The notes under the pieces are model-generated. The model was given only the letters and a program-made list of their open reading frames with translations. It was not told the origin of the DNA and ran no database searches. A DNA stretch of 7,996 nucleotides from an uncultured Treponema sp. (GTDB lineage Bacteria > Spirochaetota > Spirochaetia > Treponematales > Treponemataceae), in assembly GCA_937885475.1 (NCBI GenBank), contig CAKZZR010000158.1, forward strand, positions 1 through 7,996, given 5' to 3'. The translations under genes and the position numbers were made by a program. This document shows, in pieces, positions 1 through 6,325 of this stretch (position 1 is the first letter of the stretch; each line of letters opens with the position of its first letter).

Positions 1-3000
1 TCCGATCTTGCAGTTGGGAGTGCAGAGTTCCTTCGCGCGTACCCAGAAGAACAACACCATAAGACGCGCGTTACGTTCTGTTTTCTTAGGGAACGCAAGC
101 TGCTGGTGGCGGAAGATTCCTGTAGCAAAAGTATAGAAGAAGAAGTCCGTCAAATCCGGCATAACGCATTCCGCGCCCTCACGCTCAATGGTGCCTACGA
201 TGTCGTTGTTCGCAGTCGGGTGGAATTTCACGAGGATTTCTCCTACAACGCCAACACGCGGCTTTTTGATAGGCTTGAGCGGAAGATTGTCAAAGTCACG
301 CACGATGCCTTTTAAAAGCTTGTTGTACCCATGGATTGAAAGCGACTGCACCTGCTTTTCGGCACGGGCAGACCACTTTTCATAAAGCGCATTCGCACTT
401 CCCGGAACTGCCTCGTATGGGCGGGTGCGGTAAAGCACGCGCATGAGAACGTCTCCGGTAAGAACTGCCATAAGAAGGCGATGAAGAAGCGTTGGCGTAA
501 TCCTGAAGCCCGGGTTTTTCTCAAAGCCCTGCGCACTGAGCGAAAGGACCGGAATATGTCCCCAGCCAGCATCATTCAGGGCACGGCGGATGAAGCCGAT
601 GTAGTTAGTGGCACGGCAGCCTCCTCCCGTCTGAGTAATAATCAATGAAACGTGGTTCAGGTCGTATTTTCCGCTCTCAAGGGCGGCAATCATCTGACCT
701 GCAACAAGTATCGAAGGATAGCAGGCATCGTTATTGACATATTTAAGTCCGGCCTCAACAGCCTTAGGGTCAACTGCATCAAGCACGACGAAATTGTAGC
801 CTTCCGCCTGGAACGCCTTCTGCAGGATGCGGAAATGTATAGGCGACATCTGAGGCCCGATGATTGTGTGGCTGTATTTCATCTCCTTGGTAAAAACCTG
901 ACGCTGGTATGCCGCCGACTTCTTGAACGGCTCGCGCTTATGCCGCTGCCGCTCCTTAACGGCCGCAATGAGGGAGCGGATTCGGATTCTGACGGCACCA
1001 AGGTTTGCACCCTCATCAATCTTAATCAACGTGTACATGCGGCTCTTGGATTTCATTATCTCGTCAACCTGGTCGGCAGTTACGGCATCCAGACCACAGC
1101 CAAACGAGGTAAGCTGAACAAGCTCAAGGTTTGGCATCTCGCTTACGAACGCCGCGGCGCGGTACAGGCGGTTGTGGTAAACCCACTGGTCAATGATGCG
1201 AAGCGGGCGCTCAATTGAGCCAAGATGCGCCACGCTGTCTTCAGTGAACACGGCAAGACCGAGCGCGTTTATCATCTCAGGAATTCCGTGGTTAATCTCG
1301 GGGTCAAGGTGATAAGGCCGTCCGGAAAGAACGATACCGTTACCGCCTGCGCGAATCATCTGCTCAAGCGCATCCTCGCCCGCCTGCTGCACGTCAAGCC
1401 GGAATTTTTCCTGTTCTTTCCATGCGGCATCCACAGCCTCTTTTATATTTTTTTCCGTAAGAGCCGGGAATTTTGGAAGCAGCTCCTCGCACAAACGCTC
1501 TGCAAGGCGCTTCTTGTCATAAATCGGAAGGAACGGATCCATATACAGGATGGAAGAATCCTGCCGCAGTTCGTCCACGTTGTTGCGCAGAACCTCTGGG
1601 TAGCTGGTTACAATCGGACAGTTATAGTGGTTTCCCGCCCCGCTGTCCTCCTGCTTTTCATACGGTGCGCACGGATAGAATATGAACTTAACGCCACGCT
1701 GCAAAAGAGACACGACGTGCCCGTGGCTTATTTTTCCAGGATAGCATACAGATTCAGACGGAATCGTCTCGATTCCCTTCTCGTACACATTCTTGCTTGA
1801 ACGCTGGCTCAGAAGAACGCGGAAGCCCAGCTTCGTGAAGAACGTGAACCAGAGCGGATAATTCTCATACATGTTCAGCACGCGCGGAATTCCGACGTCG
1901 CCCATAGGCGCAGCCTCTGGCTTGAGCGGAACATAATTGAAAAGCCGCTTGTATTTCCATTCAAACAGATTAGGCATTTTCTCGCCGGTGTCATCAACGG
2001 CAGTATTCTTTTTATTTGACGCGTCAATGACCGTTCCCTCAATTTCCGCGCCCTTCTCGCAGCGGTTTCCTGTGATGAACGTGCGCTCCGCCGTTCCCGT
2101 TGAGAATCTGTTTATGGTAAGAAGACAGTTGTTCTGGCATTTTCCGCAGCGGCGAAGCTCCAGTTCAACGTGGAATTTCTCAAGTTCTTCCAAAGAAGCA
2201 ATGCCGGAGCGAACCTTTGACGCATCAATCGGTGGCTCGCCGGGCTTGGACGTGGTAAGGTCAACCCACTGGTCGTATGCGATGAGCGCCGAACCATAGG
2301 CTCCCATAAGACCGGCAACATCCGGGCGGAACACATTTACGCCGGCGATTTTTTCAAAGGCGCGTAGGATTGCGTCGTTAAAGAACGTACCACCCTGCAC
2401 CACGACCTTGGTTCCAATGTCGCTCGCCTTGCGAAGCTTTATTACCTTAAAAAGCGCGTTCTTTATTACAGAATATGAAAGACCTGCGGCAATGTCTGCA
2501 ACGCTCGCCCCCTCCTTCTGTGCCTGCTTTACGCGGCTGTTCATGAATACGGTGCAGCGGCTTCCCAGGTCAACAGGCTTATCCGCCATGAGCGCGATTT
2601 TTCCGAATTCCTTTACGTCCATGCCCATTGTGTTGGCAAAATTGTCAAGGAACGAACCACAGCCAGAAGAGCAGGCTTCGTTAAGCTGAATGGAAGTGAT
2701 TGCGCCGTCCTTCATGCGGAGGCACTTCATGTCCTGACCACCGATGTCCAGAAGGAATTCAACCCCCGGAACAAAGAAGTCTGCCGCGCGGAAGTGCGTG
2801 ATTGTCTCAACCTCACCGGCATCTACACCAAACGCAGCCTGAAACAGCGCCTCGCCGTAACCGGTTGAGACGGCACGGGCAATATATACGTCCTTCGGAA
2901 GCTTTTTATACAAATCCTTCAGAACCTTTACGGCAAGCTCAACAGGATTTCCCTGATTATGCGCGTAAAAATCCCATATAATGCGCCCCTTCTGATCGAT

Positions 3001-4062
3001 GAGCACGGCTTTTGTGGTCGTCGAGCCGGAATCCAAGCCAAGGAAAACCGGTCCAGTCGTGGACTCAAGAGAACCGCGGCTTGCCGTTTCCTGCGCATGA
3101 CGCTTTCTGAATTCCTCAAGCTCATTCGCATTGTTAAAAAGCGGCTCAAGGCGCTGAACCTCGCTCAGTTCCGCACCCACAAGATTCTTAAGGCTCTCGC
3201 GGAATTCCTTTACCGTCGGGAATTTGAAATTCTCCGCAGCGTCGCCGTCAAATTTGCGCTCCGCACTGAACGCACAGCCGGAAGCAACAAAAAGCTGGGA
3301 ATCCTCTGGAACGATGATTTCTTCCGGCTTGAGTTTGAGAGTCTCTATGAAGCGATGGCGCAACTGGTCCATAAAGTGGAGCGGTCCGCCCAAAAATGCG
3401 ACGTTTCCGCGGATAGGCTTACCGCACGCAAGCCCGGAAATAGTCTGGTTCACGACCGCCTGATAGATGGAGGCGGCAATGTCCTCGCGGCGCGCTCCCT
3501 CGTTTATGAGCGGCTGAATGTCTGTCTTTGCAAAAACACCGCAGCGAGCGGCAATCGGGTAGATGGTGCTTGCACCCTTCGCAAGCTCGTTCAAGCCGGC
3601 AGCGTCGGTTTCAAGAAGAGCCGCCATCTGGTCGATGAACGCACCGGTTCCGCCGGCACACGTTCCGTTCATGCGCTGCTCCACTCCGCCGGTAAAATAC
3701 GTGATTTTGGCATCCTCGCCGCCAAGCTCAATCACAACATCAGTTTTTGGAATGATTTTCTTAACGGCTGTAGTGGCGGCAACAACCTCCTGAATGAAGG
3801 GAACGTTAAGCCACTGAGAGACAGAAAGTCCGCCGGAACCTGTAACCTTTACCGTAAGAGGCTGATTTTCGCCAAGAGGAAATTCCTTCTCCAGCTTATC
3901 AAACGCCTGATTTGCAACATTGATAATCGTGCTGCGGATATCTGCCCTATGCCGCTGGTAGTCGCCGTAAATCAACTTGTCGTTGTCGTCAAGAACTGCG
4001 ATTTTTACTGTCGTAGAGCCGATGTCTATACCAATTCTTACCGGTAAAATTTCATTTTCCAT
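1..4062 (-). CDS. Fused 2-hydroxyacyl-CoA dehydratase activase-type protein (two BcrAD/BadFG ATPase modules + DUF2229-like half), C-terminus cut by window edge
   Basis: A single open frame runs from ATG at 4062 to the left edge with no stop, giving 1354 visible residues. The start is supported by AGGTGG four bases upstream and by the phosphate-binding motif close behind (DIGSTTVK, residues 13-20). Two activase (HgdC/BcrA-type, ASKHA-fold ATPase) copies follow. Copy 1 spans about 8-270 with GSGG (75-78), ELGGEDAKI (112-120), Cys135 in CAGGTGAF and Cys174 in ARCGVF. Copy 2 spans about 338-600 with DSGSTTTK, DIGGQDMK (439-446), Cys464 in EACSSGCGSF and Cys503 in SRCTVF. In the family such cysteines hold one [4Fe-4S] cluster between two subunits, and ATP hydrolysis drives a low-potential electron onto a partner dehydratase. 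The remainder (about 630-1354) matches DUF2229/COG3580/COG3581 in style. It has CX2CX3C at 639-646 plus Cys668, SFGCG (Cys989), NDACYPS (Cys1114), GGGCRATNY (Cys1149) and GVVGEILVKF (1270-1279). Cytoplasmic, no signal peptide. The substrate is unknown, and perhaps 50-150 residues are missing at the C-terminus. The family call is firm; the biochemical role is inferred. Confidence 0.93.
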   Translation of the reverse strand, partial: MENEILPVRIGIDIGSTTVKIAVLDDNDKLIYGDYQRHRADIRSTIINVANQAFDKLEKEFPLGENQPLTVKVTGSGGLSVSQWLNVPFIQEVVAATTAVKKIIPKTDVVIELGGEDAKITYFTGGVEQRMNGTCAGGTGAFIDQMAALLETDAAGLNELAKGASTIYPIAARCGVFAKTDIQPLINEGARREDIAASIYQAVVNQTISGLACGKPIRGNVAFLGGPLHFMDQLRHRFIETLKLKPEEIIVPEDSQLFVASGCAFSAERKFDGDAAENFKFPTVKEFRESLKNLVGAELSEVQRLEPLFNNANELEEFRKRHAQETASRGSLESTTGPVFLGLDSGSTTTKAVLIDQKGRIIWDFYAHNQGNPVELAVKVLKDLYKKLPKDVYIARAVSTGYGEALFQAAFGVDAGEVETITHFRAADFFVPGVEFLLDIGGQDMKCLRMKDGAITSIQLNEACSSGCGSFLDNFANTMGMDVKEFGKIALMADKPVDLGSRCTVFMNSRVKQAQKEGASVADIAAGLSYSVIKNALFKVIKLRKASDIGTKVVVQGGTFFNDAILRAFEKIAGVNVFRPDVAGLMGAYGSALIAYDQWVDLTTSKPGEPPIDASKVRSGIASLEELEKFHVELELRRCGKCQNNCLLTINRFSTGTAERTFITGNRCEKGAEIEGTVIDASNKKNTAVDDTGEKMPNLFEWKYKRLFNYVPLKPEAAPMGDVGIPRVLNMYENYPLWFTFFTKLGFRVLLSQRSSKNVYEKGIETIPSESVCYPGKISHGHVVSLLQRGVKFIFYPCAPYEKQEDSGAGNHYNCPIVTSYPEVLRNNVDELRQDSSILYMDPFLPIYDKKRLAERLCEELLPKFPALTEKNIKEAVDAAWKEQEKFRLDVQQAGEDALEQMIRAGGNGIVLSGRPYHLDPEINHGIPEMINALGLAVFTEDSVAHLGSIERPLRIIDQWVYHNRLYRAAAFVSEMPNLELVQLTSFGCGLDAVTADQVDEIMKSKSRMYTLIKIDEGANLGAVRIRIRSLIAAVKERQRHKREPFKKSAAYQRQVFTKEMKYSHTIIGPQMSPIHFRILQKAFQAEGYNFVVLDAVDPKAVEAGLKYVNNDACYPSILVAGQMIAALESGKYDLNHVSLIITQTGGGCRATNYIGFIRRALNDAGWGHIPVLSLSAQGFEKNPGFRITPTLLHRLLMAVLTGDVLMRVLYRTRPYEAVPGSANALYEKWSARAEKQVQSLSIHGYNKLLKGIVRDFDNLPLKPIKKPRVGVVGEILVKFHPTANNDIVGTIEREGAECVMPDLTDFFFYTFATGIFRHQQLAFPKKTERNARLMVLFFWVRAKELCTPNCKIG

Positions 4063-4066
4063 TGTT

Positions 4067-4072
4067 CCACCT
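4067..4072 (-). promoter_or_regulatory. Shine-Dalgarno site of the activase-type gene
   Basis: The minus strand reads AGGTGG followed by AACA and then the ATG at 4062. The match to the anti-SD core is good and the spacing is slightly short (4 nt). It fixes the start codon of the large fused protein, since no other in-frame start lies between it and the DIGSTT motif. Confidence 0.7.
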
Positions 4073-4151
4073 GTCATAAACGAAGAGCGCTTCCACCGCA
4101 TGGGGCAAAAGCATTCCTCACGTAAAAAATAAACAAAAAACTCAAGTATTA

Positions 4152-4180
4152 ACTATAAACGCTTATCACTTTTTTTGCAA
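4152..4180 (-). promoter_or_regulatory. Putative sigma-70-type promoter for the activase-type gene
   Basis: On the minus strand TTGCAA (4175-4180, 4/6 match to the -35 consensus) is separated by exactly 17 bases from TATAGT (4152-4157, 5/6 match to the -10 consensus). Transcription would start near 4145, giving a 5' leader of about 80 nt with two T-rich runs. The site lies just behind the uvrC stop codon, so the large gene can be expressed independently of uvrC. Prediction by eye only. Confidence 0.5.
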
Positions 4181-4205
4181 ATAGAGCGTAGAGGCGAAAG
4201 GCATA

Positions 4206-6149
4206 CTACTTTGTAAACGGCGGTTCTTCTTCTGCTGCACGCAATGCCGCCCCTGCAAGGTCGTCGATGTATTGGGCTTCGGCGGCTTTTTGCCAGGTGG
4301 TGCCGGCGGCTTGAAGGGATTTTTTTTGCTCCTCTTTGCGCTCGTTTCGGCGGTGCAAAAGATTTTTTGCGGCAAGGATTATTTCCGTCGCCTCGTCTGC
4401 CCGCACATGCAGGGCTTCGGCAATGGCGCTTTCTTCCGCGTTGCACATGTTCTCAAGCGTGGTGAACTTTTTGGTAAGGAGCCGCGCCCGCTTCTCTCCG
4501 ATTCCAGGAATCTCAAGGAAGATGCTCACCACGTTTTCCTTTGTCCTCAGGCGCTGGTTCCGGCTGGTGGCAAAGCGGTGGGTCTCGTCGCGCACGCGCT
4601 GCAGAAGGCGCAGGGCATCGCTCCGCTTTGGAAGGCATACGGGCTTTTCCGCATAAGGGCGCCATATCTCTTCATCGCGCTTTGCAAGACCTGCAATCGG
4701 AATGTCCAGGTCAAGCGATTTAAGCACCTGGTCTACGGCATTCACCTGACCAATACCTCCGTCTATAAGTATAAGGTCGGGAAGCTCTGCCTGCTCGTTC
4801 AAAAGCCGTGTGTAGCGGCGGCTGGTGGCCTCGCGCATGGACTGAAAGTCGTCTATGTAGCCGTCGGTTGTCTTCAGGCGGAAATACCGGTAGTTCTTTT
4901 TGTCCGGGTTTCCGTTGTAAAAGCTTATTAGCGATGCGACCGGGAATTTTCCGCCGATGTGGGCAATATCAAATCCTTCTATTCTTACAGGCAAGCTCTT
5001 CAAGCCCAGGATGTCCTTCAGTTCCTGCAGGGCAGGCATGTCGCCCCGCTCCCTGAGCCGCCGGATTATGTCTTCCTTTGCGTTCTGGAACGCCATGTTT
5101 ATACTAGCCTTGTGGTAGCCGCCTTCCTCAGAGTCTTTTTCTATGTAAATTACCTGGCAGTCAGCCGTAAGTTCCTCTTTCAGCCAGCGCGAAAGCAAAT
5201 CCAGCCCTTCCTTTGTGGAAACGTACACCTTGGGCGGAACTTCCTCCTTTGAGCTGTAGTATGCGCACATGAATTCCGAAAGAAGCTCGTCGTCATCGTT
5301 AAGGCTCGTCGCCCTGTGGTTGTCGCGTCCAAGCAGCTTGCCGCCGCGTATTTTAAGCACCGTAAAACTTACTAGCTCGCCTTCCCTGTACCACGCCAGG
5401 TAGTCCCTGTCCTCAAGGTCAAAACTTTCAACAATGTTCTGGTTCTGCATCACCATCAGGGCGCGAAGCCCGTCTCTAAGGCGGGCAGCCTTTTCAAAAT
5501 TCAGTGCCGCCGCCGCTTCCTTCATTTTTGCGGTCAGTTTTTTGGTCGTTTCGTCACCGTTTTCCTTAAGAAGGTCAGAAATTTCGCCGAAAAATTCATT
5601 GTAGGACTCTTTTGAAATTTTCCCGCAGCAGGGAGCCTTGCACTGACCCATGTGGTAGTACAGGCACGGAGTTTCCTTCCGCGCGAATTTCTTGCAGTGC
5701 CGCAAAGGATAAATTTCGTAAAGGGTGTCTATAAAAGTATCAAGGGCAGTGGCATCAGGGTACGGACCAAAATAAACCGAGCCATCGTGAAGGATGTTGC
5801 GGGTCTTAAAAAGCCGCGGAAAATCCTCGTTGGTAATCCTCAGCGAAGGGTATGACTTACCGTCCTTCAGGTTTATGTTGTATTTTGGGTTGTATTTTTT
5901 TATCAGGTTGTTCTCTAAAAGAAAAGCCTCGTACTCGTTTGCCGTGGTTATGTACTCAATGCTTTTCGCATTTGAAACAAGCAGCCTGGTCTTGATGTCT
6001 TTTTTTCCGGAAAAATACGAGGAAAGCCGGTTCTTCAGGTTCTTGGCTTTTCCAACATAAATGACGGTGTCTTCGGCATTCCGCCACATGTAGACGCCGC
6101 TGGAGGAAGGTGCTTTCAATGCAGTTTCATGAAGAATTTCTCGGTACAT
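4206..6149 (-). CDS. uvrC: UvrABC system protein C (excinuclease subunit)
   Basis: Complete 647-residue protein, close to the usual family length of about 600-650. UvrC is recruited to the UvrB-DNA pre-incision complex in the cytoplasm and cuts the damaged strand on both sides of the lesion. All family modules are in order. The GIY-YIG nuclease (about 12-95) has GVY at 18-20, YVGKAKNLKNR at 31-41 and Glu79, and makes the 3' cut. A cysteine motif follows (Cys162...Cys170...Cys174, CLYYHMGQCKAPC). The UVR motif lies at about 203-238 (MKEAAAALNFEKAARLRD) and contacts UvrB. The RNase H-like domain, which makes the 5' cut, has FDIAH (Asp394), ILIDGG (Asp463) and RDETHRFA (His524) as its likely DDH triad. 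A helix-hairpin-helix region covers about 541-596 (LEIPGIGEKRARLL). A charged, Ala/Glu-rich tail (601-647) follows the HhH. The ATG at 6149 is chosen because the GIY domain begins almost at once. No Shine-Dalgarno sequence is visible. The plus-strand gene diverges from it. Confidence 0.98.
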   Translation of the reverse strand: MYREILHETALKAPSSSGVYMWRNAEDTVIYVGKAKNLKNRLSSYFSGKKDIKTRLLVSNAKSIEYITTANEYEAFLLENNLIKKYNPKYNINLKDGKSYPSLRITNEDFPRLFKTRNILHDGSVYFGPYPDATALDTFIDTLYEIYPLRHCKKFARKETPCLYYHMGQCKAPCCGKISKESYNEFFGEISDLLKENGDETTKKLTAKMKEAAAALNFEKAARLRDGLRALMVMQNQNIVESFDLEDRDYLAWYREGELVSFTVLKIRGGKLLGRDNHRATSLNDDDELLSEFMCAYYSSKEEVPPKVYVSTKEGLDLLSRWLKEELTADCQVIYIEKDSEEGGYHKASINMAFQNAKEDIIRRLRERGDMPALQELKDILGLKSLPVRIEGFDIAHIGGKFPVASLISFYNGNPDKKNYRYFRLKTTDGYIDDFQSMREATSRRYTRLLNEQAELPDLILIDGGIGQVNAVDQVLKSLDLDIPIAGLAKRDEEIWRPYAEKPVCLPKRSDALRLLQRVRDETHRFATSRNQRLRTKENVVSIFLEIPGIGEKRARLLTKKFTTLENMCNAEESAIAEALHVRADEATEIILAAKNLLHRRNERKEEQKKSLQAAGTTWQKAAEAQYIDDLAGAALRAAEEEPPFTK

Positions 6150-6161
6150 ACTCTAAATCGA

Positions 6162-6189
6162 ATTATACTGCTCAGAATAGAAATCTCAA
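6162..6189 (-). promoter_or_regulatory. Putative uvrC promoter, giving a near-leaderless mRNA
   Basis: The minus strand carries TTGAGA (6184-6189, 5/6 match to -35), a 16-base spacer and a perfect TATAAT (6162-6167). Initiation would fall near 6155, only about 6 nt before the uvrC ATG at 6149, and the bases in between (GATTTAGAGT) hold no convincing Shine-Dalgarno. The complement of the -10 box also reads TATACT on the plus strand (6164-6169), so the site could fire in both directions, although the plus-strand -35 region is poor. Confidence 0.6.
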
Positions 6190-6311
6190 GGGGGTACCTG
6201 CCCAGGTTTCAAGTTTGAGAGGCAAACTTGAAAAGTTCGCAAAGGGGGCGCCTGCCCCTCGGTTCAAACCTTTCGGTTTTCACCTACCCCCTCTAGCGGG
6301 AAGAATCCCGC
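6188..6311. repeat. Cluster of palindromes, REP/MITE-like or structured leader
   Basis: This spacer holds nested inverted repeats. Eight-base ends AGGGGGTA (6189-6196) and TACCCCCT (6285-6292) are exact inverses. A 16-mer, AAGGGGGTACCTGCCC (6188-6203), recurs with 14/16 identity at 6242-6257. A perfect 11-bp stem (TTTCAAGTTTG/CAAACTTGAAA, 6207-6233) has a 5-nt loop. Smaller perfect stems are GGGGC/GCCCC (6245-6258), AAACC/GGTTT (6266-6279) and GCGGGA/TCCCGC (6296-6311). None is followed by a T-run, so these are not typical intrinsic terminators. The plus-strand frame stays open through the region, but the palindromic content argues against its being coding. Its identity as a dispersed element is inferred and not tested. 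Confidence 0.65.
6207..6233. repeat. Perfect 11-bp-stem hairpin
   Basis: TTTCAAGTTTG (6207-6217) and CAAACTTGAAA (6223-6233) are exact reverse complements around the 5-nt loop AGAGG. It is the strongest secondary structure in the window and sits at the centre of the palindrome cluster, upstream of both divergent genes. Confidence 0.85.
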
Positions 6312-6325
6312 AACGCCCTCTTTCA

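Noticed and set aside
652..1800. Two consecutive plus-strand open frames (188 and 191 codons) opposite the activase gene
   Set aside because: They are antisense to the COG3580/COG3581-like half of the large protein, with no recognisable motif, signal or ribosome binding site.
2959..4047. Long plus-strand open frame (362 codons) opposite the activase gene
   Set aside because: It lies wholly antisense to a frame whose protein has clear family motifs (DIGSTT, GGQD, cluster cysteines). Its own translation shows no domain and is rich in residues typical of mirrored codon bias.
4272..4931. Plus-strand open frame (219 codons) opposite uvrC
   Set aside because: It is antisense to the HhH and RNase H-like domains of UvrC. 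Composition and lack of motifs mark it as a shadow.
6207..6311. Intrinsic terminator within the palindrome cluster
   Set aside because: The stems are strong, but none is followed by a T-run on either strand, and the cluster lies upstream of both divergent genes, where no gene end needs a terminator.
6110..6325. N-terminal extension of the LamG/FN3 gene to the ATG at 6110
   Set aside because: It would overlap the start of uvrC, cross its promoter and translate the palindrome cluster. The hydrophobic export signal only begins after 6326.
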